Source: DATKJS01 sp964551995
Lineage (GTDB): Bacteria; Acidobacteriota; Aminicenantia; Aminicenantales; Saccharicenantaceae
Length of the DNA: 64,000 nt
Assembly: GCA_964551995.1 (NCBI GenBank)
Contig: CAZKFD010000005.1
Span: 119,936-183,935, forward strand
Direction: 5' to 3'
A model generated the notes under the pieces. It was not told where the DNA came from, made no database searches, and saw only the letters and a list, made by a program, of their open reading frames with translations. The position numbers and the translations under genes were made by a program. This document shows positions 7,126 to 15,336 of the stretch, piece by piece; position 1 is the first letter of the stretch, and each line of letters begins with the position of its first letter.

Positions 7126-9574
7126 ACTCTCCAAACGCGAGGAATCCGGCCAGGCCGACCTCTCCATTCTCGAGATGACCTGCGCCGGCTGCGCAGCGAA
7201 CGTGGAGCGGGGCCTCCGGGCCGTCGCCGGCGTCCGGGAGGCGAATGTCAACTTCGCCAGCGGCCGAGCCTCCGTCATCTTCGATCCCGACCTCGTCGAC
7301 GTCCGCGCCCTGGTGGCCGCGGTCCGGAAGTCCGGCTACGCGGTGGCCGTCTCTTCCTCGGAGCTCCGGGTCCAGGGCATCTCCTGCGCTTCGTGCGCGA
7401 TGAAAATCGAGACCGCCCTGTGGGGCCTGGCCGGTGTCATCGACGCGTCCGTCAACCTGGCCACGGGCAAGGTCAGGGTCGACTACCTGTCCGCTACCGT
7501 CGGTCTTCCGGAGATCGAGCGGACCATCGCCTCGGCCGGCTACACGGTCCTGGACCTGCCCGAAGGAGTCCCGGGCGCCGACGAGGAAACGATCCTCAGG
7601 AGGAAGGAATACAAGTCCCTCCGGGCTAAGGTGGCCGGCGGCGGGCTGCTCGCGGCCCTGATCCTCATCGGCAGCCTGAGAAGCTGGTTTCCCTGGGTGC
7701 CCGGCGCCTTCCAGAACTTCTTCGTTCTCTGGGCCCTGGCGACGCCCGTCCAGTTTCTCATCGGATTCCAGTTCTACCGTGGCGCCTGGGGAGCGTTCCG
7801 GCACCGGACCGCGGACATGAACACGCTGATCGCCGTGGGCACGTCTGCGGCCTATCTCTACAGCGCCGCCGCGACCGCGTTCCCGTCCGTTTTCCGCAGC
7901 GCCGGGATCGTGGCCGACGTCTATTTCGACACCTCGGCGGTCATCATCGTCCTCATCCTCCTCGGCCGGATGCTCGAGGCCCGGGCCAAGGCCCGGACGT
8001 CTGAAGCCATCAAGAAGCTCGTCGGCCTGAGACCGAAAACGGCGCGCGTCGTCCGCGAGGGCGGAGAGAAAGAAATTCCTGTGGATGACGTCGCCGTCGG
8101 CGACACGATCATCGTGCGGCCCGGCGAGAAGATCCCGGTCGACGGGACGGTCGTAGATGGGCGCTCGGCGGTGGACCAGTCGGTGATCACCGGCGAGAGC
8201 CTGCCCGTGGACAAGGGGCCCGGAGACGAGCTCATCGGAGCGACACTCAACACATGGGGCAGCCTCCGGTTCCGCGCCCTCAAAGTCGGGAAGGACACGG
8301 CCTTGGCGCAGATCATCCGCCTCGTTCGGGAGGCCCAGGGGAGCAAGGCCCCTATCCAGAGGGTCGCCGACCGGGTCGCCGGCTATTTCGTGCCCGCGGT
8401 CATATCCATGGCCATCGCGACGTTCGTCGTATGGTTCGACCTCGGGCCGTCGCCGCGCCTGACCTTTGCCCTCCTAAATTTTGTCGCCGTCATGATCATC
8501 GCCTGTCCCTGCGCCCTCGGGCTGGCCACCCCTACGGCGGTCATGGTCGGAACGGGCCGCGGCGCCGAGCGCGGGATTCTCATCAAGAGCGGCGAGAGCC
8601 TCGAAGCGGCCCACAAGATCGACACTGTCATCTTCGACAAAACCGGGACGCTGACCAGGGGAGAGCCGGAGGTCACCGATGTCCTTCCCGCCCCGGGATT
8701 CGGCGCCGACGAGGTCCTGGCATGGGCCGCTGGCGCCGAGAAAGTCTCGGAGCATCCTCTCGGCCGGGCCATCGTCCGCAGGGCGGAGGAGCGGGGCCTC
8801 GAGGTTGGCGAGGCCGCCGGCTTCAAGGCGCTGGAAGGCCTCGGCGTCGAGGCCGACCTCTTCGGGAGAAGAGTCCTGGTCGGCAGCCTCGCCCTCGTCC
8901 GCCGCACGGGCCTGGATTTCGGGACGATTCTCGCCCGGTCGGACGCATTGGCCCAAGAGGGCAAGACGAGCGCTTTCGTCGCCGTCGACGGCCGCCCGGC
9001 GGGGCTTCTGGCCATCGCCGACACTCTCAAAGAAAGCGCCGCGCCAGCGGTCGTCAGGCTCACTCAGATGGGCCTGGACGTCATCATGCTTACCGGAGAC
9101 GGCCGGAGCGCGGCCCGGGCCATCGCCGGGAGAGCCGGGATCGGTCACGTCATCTCCGAGGTCCTCCCCGGGGAGAAAGCCGGGGTCGTGCGGAAGCTCC
9201 AGGCGGACGGGAAGCGGGTGGCCATGGTCGGCGACGGCATCAACGACGCTCCGGCCCTGGCCCAGGCCGACATCGGTATCGCCATCGGCACCGGCACCGA
9301 CGTGGCCATGGAATCCGCGGATATCACCTTGATCGCAGACGACCTCGGAGGAGTGGCCTCGGCCATCGATCTGAGCCGGAGGACCCTGCGAACCATCCGG
9401 CAGAACCTCTTCTGGGCTTTTTTTTACAACGTCGTGGGGATCCCTGTGGCGGCCGGCGTCCTCTATCCCTTCCTCGGCCTCCTGCTCAACCCCATGATCG
9501 CATCGGCGGCCATGGCCTTCAGCTCGGTATCGGTCATATCGAACTCGCTGAGGCTCAGACGGGCCAAGATCTGA
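7118..9574 (+). CDS. copA: Copper-exporting P1B-type ATPase CopA
   Basis: Pumps monovalent copper out of the cytoplasm using ATP. 818 residues. Two N-terminal metal-binding domains with MTCAGC (Cys22, Cys25) and ISCASC (about 93-98), then eight expected membrane helices, the CPC transport motif (Cys463-Pro-Cys465), phosphorylation site DKTGT (Asp507), HPLG in the nucleotide domain and GDGINDAP near 705. The last two helices carry FYNVVGIP and MAFSSVSV, the YN...P and M..SS ligand pattern of subgroup 1B-1 (Cu+). The start at 7118 is chosen over 7058 because family homology begins soon after it and it overlaps the upstream stop by only 8 bases. Confidence 0.97.
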   Translation: MSELSKREESGQADLSILEMTCAGCAANVERGLRAVAGVREANVNFASGRASVIFDPDLVDVRALVAAVRKSGYAVAVSSSELRVQGISCASCAMKIETALWGLAGVIDASVNLATGKVRVDYLSATVGLPEIERTIASAGYTVLDLPEGVPGADEETILRRKEYKSLRAKVAGGGLLAALILIGSLRSWFPWVPGAFQNFFVLWALATPVQFLIGFQFYRGAWGAFRHRTADMNTLIAVGTSAAYLYSAAATAFPSVFRSAGIVADVYFDTSAVIIVLILLGRMLEARAKARTSEAIKKLVGLRPKTARVVREGGEKEIPVDDVAVGDTIIVRPGEKIPVDGTVVDGRSAVDQSVITGESLPVDKGPGDELIGATLNTWGSLRFRALKVGKDTALAQIIRLVREAQGSKAPIQRVADRVAGYFVPAVISMAIATFVVWFDLGPSPRLTFALLNFVAVMIIACPCALGLATPTAVMVGTGRGAERGILIKSGESLEAAHKIDTVIFDKTGTLTRGEPEVTDVLPAPGFGADEVLAWAAGAEKVSEHPLGRAIVRRAEERGLEVGEAAGFKALEGLGVEADLFGRRVLVGSLALVRRTGLDFGTILARSDALAQEGKTSAFVAVDGRPAGLLAIADTLKESAAPAVVRLTQMGLDVIMLTGDGRSAARAIAGRAGIGHVISEVLPGEKAGVVRKLQADGKRVAMVGDGINDAPALAQADIGIAIGTGTDVAMESADITLIADDLGGVASAIDLSRRTLRTIRQNLFWAFFYNVVGIPVAAGVLYPFLGLLLNPMIASAAMAFSSVSVISNSLRLRRAKI

Positions 9575-9588
9575 AGGAGCGCGGCGGA

Positions 9589-9696
9589 ATGGCGGATAAA
9601 CTCCTGGTCGCGGCGGCGGGGCTCTTGCTCATCGCTGTGGTCAACTGGTATTTCCTGCTCCCGGGAAGCCGGCGGCCCCGCAAGCCTAGAACCTGA
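9589..9696 (+). CDS. Short single-helix membrane peptide downstream of copA
   Basis: 35 codons starting 14 bases after the copA stop, with GAAGGAG at 9573-9579 as ribosome site. The product is one hydrophobic helix (LLVAAAGLLLIAVVNWYFLL) followed by a basic tail GSRRPRKPRT. The helix resembles, in my judgement, the N-terminal anchor of small cupredoxin proteins encoded beside copper ATPases, but no copper-binding domain follows. It could be a regulatory micropeptide of CopA, or a truncated cupredoxin gene. It converges on the next gene and overlaps its stop by 11 bases. Function unknown. Confidence 0.5.
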   Translation: MADKLLVAAAGLLLIAVVNWYFLLPGSRRPRKPRT

Positions 9697-10537
9697 ACCG
9701 GATGACGACGTTGATCCTGAAGAACGACGGGTTGATCCTCAGGCTTCCGAGCTGGAGGACGCTTTCGATCCCCGGGACGGTCTCCGGGCTGAGGTTGGGG
9801 TCGTTGACGATATTTATCTGCATGTCGCGCGAGGGAAAGAAGAAATACCGGACGTCCACGGCCAGGATGACGCTTCGCATGAATGTGTACGAGATCTCGC
9901 CCCCGCCGTTGAGGCCGTGCATCGTCTCGGGGCCGAACGCGTAGACCATCTGGAGCGTCCGCAGGTATAGGGTGTACATCGTGTCGACTTGCTCCAGCCA
10001 GAACCGCGAGAAGCCGATGGGCGCGGCCTTCCCTTCTACATTCGTGACGCTCCAGCCGGCCGAAAGGCTGAAATCGAGGTCCTGAGCGAGAGGAAAACGG
10101 ACGAGCCCGTTAAGGCTGAACGTCGTCTGCGTGAGGTAGCCGCTTGTCGCGGGCCAGCTGTTACTGGCTTGGTAGGTCTCGGGTTGGTAGGTCGTGTAAT
10201 TGAGTGTCAGGTCGTACGGGGAATTCGTTCCCCCCAGCCCCGGCCTGGCGTAATCGGCCAGGACCTGAATCCCGAACCTCTCCCCGATCAGGACGTCGAG
10301 AAAACCAGACATCCCGAGCGAGGTCTTTCCGTTCAGGCAGATCGTCTGCGAAGCCGAACTCGTGTAAGCCCCGGGGGAGTAAGGAGGAGAAAACGCGTTC
10401 GTGTAGGACGTGTCGAGCGTAGGCGTGAGCAACGACCATCCGAAGCCCAGTTCGACCCGAACCTGGGCGCCCAGAGGGGTCAGACCCCCGACAGCCGCGA
10501 TCAGCAGGAAAATAGAGACAAAACTACCACACTTCAT
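9686..10537 (-). CDS. Outer-membrane beta-barrel protein, unknown function
   Basis: 283 residues with a signal peptide (MKCGSFVSIFLLIAAVGGLTPLGAQ, cut after AQ) and then alternating hydrophobic/polar strands ending in Phe (VVIRFRF), the usual C-terminal signal for outer-membrane barrels. The start at 10537 is preceded by GGAGGCGGTGGCT; the open frame runs further up but without a signal peptide. The protein resembles the general OmpW/OprF-like porin-type or 'outer membrane beta-barrel' proteins of Bacteroidota and Acidobacteriota; no specific family is recognised. Stands alone. Confidence 0.8.
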   Translation of the reverse strand: MKCGSFVSIFLLIAAVGGLTPLGAQVRVELGFGWSLLTPTLDTSYTNAFSPPYSPGAYTSSASQTICLNGKTSLGMSGFLDVLIGERFGIQVLADYARPGLGGTNSPYDLTLNYTTYQPETYQASNSWPATSGYLTQTTFSLNGLVRFPLAQDLDFSLSAGWSVTNVEGKAAPIGFSRFWLEQVDTMYTLYLRTLQMVYAFGPETMHGLNGGGEISYTFMRSVILAVDVRYFFFPSRDMQINIVNDPNLSPETVPGIESVLQLGSLRINPSFFRINVVIRFRF

Positions 10538-10714
10538 AGCCACCGCCTCCTTTCCTTCCCTGGAGATTAGCACGGCTCGCGGCCGGAAGTCAATCCTCCT
10601 CTCCTGGGGCGAAATGGCCATTTCCCCCCTTTTCCTGCCCGCAGGGGGCCGTGTTCTACAGCGGGGACACCGTCCTCGGTGGGGGGAGGATCGAGACCGC
10701 GCTCGATTGAGGGG

Positions 10715-11743
10715 CTATCCGAAGAATACGCGGGCTACAGCGTAGAGGTCCTCGTCGACGGTCTTGGGTTTGGCCAGCGCCTGGGCGAACGGGACCGAAA
10801 TGATCTTGTTGCCGCGGATGCCGACCATCAGGCCGAACTTTTCTTCTTTGACGAGGTCGATGGCGGCAACCCCGAGCCGGGTCGCCAGGACCCGGTCGAA
10901 GGCCGTCGGCGTCCCGCCGCGCTGCACGTGGCCGAGAACGGTCACGCGCGTTTCGATCCCGGTGCACCTTTCGATTTCCTTGGCGATGACGTTGCCGATC
11001 CCTCCGAGCCGAACATGCCCGAAGGCGTCCTTCTGGTCCGATTGCATGCTCAAGCTGGCGTCCACGGGCCTGGCGCCCTCGGCCACGACGACGATGCTGA
11101 AGAGCTTGCCGCGCTCCCGGCGCTTGAGGATCTGGCCGCAGATCTCGGGCATGTCGAAGGGGAACTCGGGGATGAGAATGATATCGGCCCCCCCGGCGAT
11201 GCCGCCCTCGATCGCGATCCAGCCGGCGTGACGGCCCATGACCTCGACAACCATGACCCGGTGATGGGCTTCAGCGGTCGTGTGGAGGCGGTCGAGGGCC
11301 TCGGTCACGATCGAGATCGCGGTGTCGAAACCGAAGGTGTAATCCGTGCCGGCGATGTCGTTGTCGATCGTCTTGGGGACCCCCACGCAGCGCAGCCCCC
11401 GGTCGGAGAGTTTCCTTGCGACGCCGAGAGTGTCCTCGCCGCCGACGGCGATGATGGCGTCAATTTCGAATTTCTCGATCTGGGCGAAGATCTTTCCCAC
11501 GCCGTCTTCGACGGAGAAGGGATTGGTCCGGGTCGTGCCCAGGATGGTCCCGCCCCGCGGGAGGATGCCAGAAATGGAGTCGAGATCGAGTGGGATGATC
11601 TTCCCTTCGATAAGCCCCAGCCAGCCGTTCTTGATGCCCAGGACATCGTAGCCGTAGACGGTCATGCCCTTGCGGACGACGGCCCGAATGGCCGCGTTGA
11701 GGCCGGGACAATCTCCGCCGCCCGTCAGAATTCCCACTCTCAT
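10715..11743 (-). CDS. pfkA: 6-phosphofructokinase, predicted pyrophosphate-dependent
   Basis: Phosphorylates fructose 6-phosphate in glycolysis. 342 residues from the ATG at 11743, which has GAGGAGG upstream; the longer frame to 11950 lacks homology. Seen: GGGDCPGLN (phosphoryl-donor loop), GGEDT with Asp104, PKTIDND with Lys124 and catalytic Asp127, and MGRHAGWIA. In this superfamily ATP enzymes carry Gly104 and mostly Gly124, while the Amycolatopsis methanolica-type PPi enzyme carries Asp104 and Lys124; by that rule this enzyme uses PPi and can run reversibly. The donor call is an inference from two residues; membership of the PfkA family is certain. Confidence 0.95.
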   Translation of the reverse strand: MRVGILTGGGDCPGLNAAIRAVVRKGMTVYGYDVLGIKNGWLGLIEGKIIPLDLDSISGILPRGGTILGTTRTNPFSVEDGVGKIFAQIEKFEIDAIIAVGGEDTLGVARKLSDRGLRCVGVPKTIDNDIAGTDYTFGFDTAISIVTEALDRLHTTAEAHHRVMVVEVMGRHAGWIAIEGGIAGGADIILIPEFPFDMPEICGQILKRRERGKLFSIVVVAEGARPVDASLSMQSDQKDAFGHVRLGGIGNVIAKEIERCTGIETRVTVLGHVQRGGTPTAFDRVLATRLGVAAIDLVKEEKFGLMVGIRGNKIISVPFAQALAKPKTVDEDLYAVARVFFG

Positions 11744-11878
11744 TCCTGTGTCCTCCTCGGCAGCCGGTTTTCCCGACGGCGGCAGCGGGCACCCCCGCCC
11801 CGGGGGCCGCTCGTTTTGTCGGACGCCGTGCCGCCTCTCCGGGGCTCCTCCGCCCGGGCCAGGGGAAAACCTCGGAAG

Positions 11879-11908
11879 ATTATACTCCCGGGGCGGCCGC
11901 GCTTTCAA
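11879..11908 (-). promoter_or_regulatory. Promoter of pfkA
   Basis: Minus-strand TTGAAA (11908-11903), 18 bases, TATAAT (11884-11879). It leaves a GC-rich leader of roughly 130 bases before the pfkA ATG; nothing recognisable as a riboswitch was seen in it. Confidence 0.5.
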
Positions 11909-11982
11909 GGCGCCGCGCGGAGCGATAAAGGCAGGTGTATGTCCCGGCACCCGCGCGGCGCGGGGCGACTTCAGAATTCGTC

Positions 11983-12011
11983 TTGAAAACGGCGGCGGAC
12001 TATTCTATATC
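11983..12011 (+). promoter_or_regulatory. Promoter of folD
   Basis: TTGAAA (11983-11988), 17 bases, TATATC (12006-12011), then about 55 bases of leader ending in GGGAGGCG before the folD ATG. Confidence 0.5.
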
Positions 12012-12072
12012 TAATTCGGCCGGCGCGCCTGTTTTCCGCAGCGACCCCCGGGCGCCGGGAAGGGAGGCGACG

Positions 12073-12969
12073 ATGCCCGCAAAGATCATCAGCGGCAAAG
12101 AGATTTCCGGAACGATCCGCGAGGAGCTCAAAGCCCGGGCGGCCCGGCTGCGGGCCAAGGGGGTCGTGCCGGGCCTGGCGGTCGTCCTCGTCGGTGAAGA
12201 CCCGGCGTCCGTCTCCTATGTGACGGCCAAGGCCAAGGCGGCCGACGAGATCGGCATCCTTGAAGCGACGATCCGGCTTCCGGCGACGGCGGCCGAGTCC
12301 GAGATTCTCGGGACGGTCGACGACCTCAACCGGGATACCCGGTACCATGGCTTTCTCGTCCAGGTTCCGCTCCCGAGGCATGTCAGCTCGGAAAAGGTTA
12401 TCAACCTCATGCGGCCGGAAAAGGACGTCGACGGCTTCCATCCCGTCAACGTCGGGAAGATGCTCCGGGGCGAGCCCTGCCCGCTGCCGTGCACGCCGTA
12501 CGGCATCGTCCAGCTCCTCGTCCGCAGCGGCTACAGCCCGGAGGGCAAGCACGTCGTCATCTGCGGCCGGAGCAACATCGTCGGCAAGCCCCTGGCCGCC
12601 CTCCTCGTCCAGAAGAGGAAGGACGCCAACGCCACGGTGACGGTTTGCCACACGGCGACGCCGGACCTGGCCCGGTTCACCCTGCAGTCCGAGATCCTCG
12701 TCGCGGCCATGGGCGTCCCCCGCGTCATCACCGCAGCCATGGTCCCGCGCGGTTGCGTGGTCATCGACGTGGGAAACACGCGCGTGGAGGATCCCGCCGC
12801 CGCCAAGGGCTACCGTTTTGTCGGCGACTGCGATTTCGAGCCGATCAAGGAAAAAGCGGAGGCCATCACGCCCGTGCCGGGAGGCGTCGGGCCGATGACC
12901 GTGACCATGCTCATGATGAACACGATCGAGGCCGCCGAAAGGAAGGCGGGGGTGCTTCCCGCCCCGTGA
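12073..12969 (+). CDS. folD: Bifunctional methylenetetrahydrofolate dehydrogenase/cyclohydrolase FolD
   Basis: Interconverts 5,10-methylene-, methenyl- and 10-formyl-tetrahydrofolate with NADP. 298 residues. Seen: VSYVTAKAKAADEIGI with the catalytic Lys/Tyr pair, FLVQVPLPRHV, KDVDGFHPVNVG, the NADP loop CGRSNIVGKPLA and the C-terminal PVPGGVGPMTVTMLMMNT. The ATG at 12073 follows GGGAGGCG. Standing alone, it converges on the Rrf2 gene. With the glycine-cleavage operon at 60-64 kb it supplies the one-carbon pool. Confidence 0.98.
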   Translation: MPAKIISGKEISGTIREELKARAARLRAKGVVPGLAVVLVGEDPASVSYVTAKAKAADEIGILEATIRLPATAAESEILGTVDDLNRDTRYHGFLVQVPLPRHVSSEKVINLMRPEKDVDGFHPVNVGKMLRGEPCPLPCTPYGIVQLLVRSGYSPEGKHVVICGRSNIVGKPLAALLVQKRKDANATVTVCHTATPDLARFTLQSEILVAAMGVPRVITAAMVPRGCVVIDVGNTRVEDPAAAKGYRFVGDCDFEPIKEKAEAITPVPGGVGPMTVTMLMMNTIEAAERKAGVLPAP

Positions 12970-13018
12970 TCCGTGGCGTGAAAGCCGGCGCGCCGCGGAG
13001 CCCTCCGAATGCGGCCCG

Positions 13019-13477
13019 TCAACGGGCTCTGGACCGCGTCTTCTCCGCGGGCCTCTTTTTCTTGTCCGCGAGCTCGACGAGGTCCCTGAGAGAGATGTCC
13101 TGAAAATAATTCTTCAGAATCTCGGACGCGCCCTTCCAGATGTCGAAAGTGGGGCAGACGCCGATGCGGTCGCAATACTCCGGGTCCTCGACGCATTCGA
13201 CGAGGCAGCAGCTCCCTTCCAGGGCCTGGAGTATTTCGCTGAGTTTGATGTCCTCTGGGCTGCGGGCGAGCGTATAGCCGCCGCCGGCGCCCCGGATGCT
13301 CTTGACCAGCCGGCCGATTTTGAGGGGGATGATGATCTGTTCGAGATAGCGGATCGAGATGTCCTCGCTCGTGGACACCTCTTTCAGGATGACCGCGCGG
13401 CTCCCTTTCCCGTAGTGCTGGGCGAGGTTGAGCATCAAACGCGTCCCGTAGCGTCCTTTGGTCGACAGCCTGAGCAT
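13019..13477 (-). CDS. Rrf2 family transcriptional regulator, IscR-like
   Basis: 152 residues. N-terminal winged helix (RLSTKGRYGTRLMLNLA ... ISIRYLEQIIIPLKIGRLVKSIRGAGGGY) typical of Rrf2 proteins, then a Cys-rich loop with Cys90, 91, 95, 102 and 108. IscR binds a [2Fe-2S] cluster through three Cys and one His in the corresponding loop (92, 98, 104, 107), so a redox or iron-sulphur sensor is likely. The gene faces away from iorA, which is transcribed divergently 264 bases away; control of iorA is inference. No isc or suf genes are nearby, so the name iscR is not used. Confidence 0.9.
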   Translation of the reverse strand: MLRLSTKGRYGTRLMLNLAQHYGKGSRAVILKEVSTSEDISIRYLEQIIIPLKIGRLVKSIRGAGGGYTLARSPEDIKLSEILQALEGSCCLVECVEDPEYCDRIGVCPTFDIWKGASEILKNYFQDISLRDLVELADKKKRPAEKTRSRAR

Positions 13478-13513
13478 GCGAATCTCCTTCCGCCGCGGTC
13501 ACACCCGAGAATT

Positions 13514-13542
13514 ATTTTATTCCTTCGCTGGGGTTATTTCAA
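13514..13542 (-). promoter_or_regulatory. Promoter of the Rrf2 regulator gene
   Basis: Minus-strand TTGAAA (13542-13537), 17 bases, TAAAAT (13519-13514), within an AT-rich patch (13510-13570) that stands out from the GC-rich surroundings. CATA and TATG flank 13541-13552 as a short imperfect dyad that could be an autoregulatory site. Confidence 0.55.
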
Positions 13543-13625
13543 CATAATAATATGGGATTTATCAGTTTAGTCGACATCGGCCCCGCCCCGCGTCCGGGCG
13601 CCGGAAAGAATGGGGGGCCGCGGGC

Positions 13626-13654
13626 TTGACACCCCGTCGGGCGGGTTGTATCCT
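13626..13654 (+). promoter_or_regulatory. Promoter of the iorAB-acyl-CoA synthetase operon
   Basis: Consensus TTGACA (13626-13631), 17 bases, TATCCT (13649-13654). Predicted transcription starts near 13661, about 80 bases before the iorA ATG. Confidence 0.65.
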
Positions 13655-13740
13655 AAATTTTTAACCTATGTTTGACTCACCCCTTTTTTCGCCCGGGCCC
13701 GCGGCGTTCGTCCGTGAAAACCAAAGAGCGAGGGAAACCT

Positions 13741-15333
13741 ATGGCGCAACAGGTCCTGCTCGGCGATGAGGCCGTGGCCCTCGGGGCCGTCCACGCGGGG
13801 CTGTCCGCCGGCTACTCCTATCCGGGCACGCCGGCCTCGGAGATCATGGAGTTTCTCGTCCGCATTGCGGAGACGGAGGGCGGTTTCACGGCCTCCTGGG
13901 CGGTGAATGAAAAGGTCGCCTACGAAGAAGCCCTGGGCGCCTCTTTCGCCGGCAGGCGCGCCCTCGTCTCGTTCAAGCATGTGGGCCTTAACGTCGCCGC
14001 CGACCCCTTCATGAACTCAGCCATGACCGGGGCCAACGGCGGGCTGGTCGTCGTCAGCGCCGACGACCCCGGAATGCACAGCTCGCAGAACGAACAGGAC
14101 AGCCGCTTCTACGCTCGATTTGCCCAAATCTTCTGCTTTGAGCCGGCGGACCACCAGGAATGCTACGATATGACCCGGGAGGCTTTCGACGTTTCGGAAA
14201 AATTGGGCCTGCCGGTGTTGATTCGCCTTGTCACTCGGCTCTCTCACAGCCGCTCCTCCGTCGAGACGCGGGAGGCGAGGCCCCAGAACGGCCTCCGCAC
14301 GGGAGACTGGAAGGACTGGACGCTGCTGCCCGTCAACGCCCGGCGGCGGTTTGCTCTCCTCCTCGACAGGCAGGCGGAGATGGTCCGGCTCTCGGAGGCC
14401 TCCGCGGCCAACGCGCTCCGGCTGAACACGGGGGACCGTTCGCTGGGGATCGTCGCCTCCGGGATCGCGGCCAATTATTTCCAGGAGGCCGAGGCACAGG
14501 CCGGGATCTCGCCGTCCTTCCTCAAGGTGTCCACGTATCCGCCGCCGGAGAAGCTCATCCGCGAGCTTGTCGAGCATGTGGAGACGGTCCTGGTCCTCGA
14601 AGAGGGCTATCCGCTGATCGAAAGGGACATCATGGGCCTGTTCGGGGTCCCCGGGAAAAAAGTGACCGGGCGGACGAGCGGGGCCGTTCCGGCCTCGGGC
14701 GAACTGTCCCCGGACATCGTCCGCAAAGCCCTCGGCTTGGCGCCCCTCGCGGCCCAGCCCCGGCCCGGCATCCCCCTCGCCGGGCGCCCTCCCCAGCTCT
14801 GTGTCGGCTGTCCCCATGCCGATACGTTCAAAGCCCTGAACAAGGCCCGCGAGGACCGGCCCGGGTCAAATGTGTTCAGCGATATCGGCTGCTATACGCT
14901 CGGAGCTTTTCCCCCCTACAACGCGGTCCAGAGCTGCGTCTGCATGGGCGCCAGCGTGGGTATGGCCCGGGGCGCTTCCGACGTCGGCGTCCGCCCCGCG
15001 GTGGCCGTGATCGGCGATTCGACGTTCGCCCACTCCGGCATCACCTCTCTCCTCGACGCGGCCACAGCGGACACGGATATGACCGTCATCATCCTGGACA
15101 ACGGCACCGTCGCCATGACGGGCGGGCAGCCGAGCTTCGGGACGGGAGACCGCCTGCTCCGGATCATCGAGGGCGTTGGCGTCCCGAAGGAGCACATCCG
15201 AATCATCGAGCCACTTCCGAAGAACCATGAAAAGAACGTCGGCATCATCCGTGAGGAGATGGACCACCATGGCCTGTCCGTCATCGTCGCCGTCCGCGAA
15301 TGCATCCAGGAAGCGCGGAAGAGAAGGGGTTAG
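13741..15333 (+). CDS. iorA: Indolepyruvate ferredoxin oxidoreductase alpha subunit, short form without ferredoxin domain
   Basis: Oxidative decarboxylation of aryl-pyruvates (from Trp, Phe, Tyr transamination) to aryl-acetyl-CoA. 530 residues: pyrimidine-binding domain at the N terminus (LGDEAVALGAVHAGL, YPGTPASEI), middle domain, CVGCPH (Cys354, Cys357), then the thiamine-diphosphate domain (GDSTFAHSGI, ILDNGTVAMTGGQ). Typical IorA is about 600 residues or more and ends in a two-[4Fe-4S] ferredoxin domain; here the protein stops at EARKRRG with none. Start 13741 follows GAGGGA. iorB begins 3 bases after the stop. Confidence 0.93.
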   Translation: MAQQVLLGDEAVALGAVHAGLSAGYSYPGTPASEIMEFLVRIAETEGGFTASWAVNEKVAYEEALGASFAGRRALVSFKHVGLNVAADPFMNSAMTGANGGLVVVSADDPGMHSSQNEQDSRFYARFAQIFCFEPADHQECYDMTREAFDVSEKLGLPVLIRLVTRLSHSRSSVETREARPQNGLRTGDWKDWTLLPVNARRRFALLLDRQAEMVRLSEASAANALRLNTGDRSLGIVASGIAANYFQEAEAQAGISPSFLKVSTYPPPEKLIRELVEHVETVLVLEEGYPLIERDIMGLFGVPGKKVTGRTSGAVPASGELSPDIVRKALGLAPLAAQPRPGIPLAGRPPQLCVGCPHADTFKALNKAREDRPGSNVFSDIGCYTLGAFPPYNAVQSCVCMGASVGMARGASDVGVRPAVAVIGDSTFAHSGITSLLDAATADTDMTVIILDNGTVAMTGGQPSFGTGDRLLRIIEGVGVPKEHIRIIEPLPKNHEKNVGIIREEMDHHGLSVIVAVRECIQEARKRRG

Positions 15334-15336
15334 GCC

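Noticed and set aside
13668..13772. Short leader peptide starting MFDSPLFSP before iorA
   Set aside because: Has no ribosome site and overlaps the iorA start out of frame; no regulatory codon pattern.
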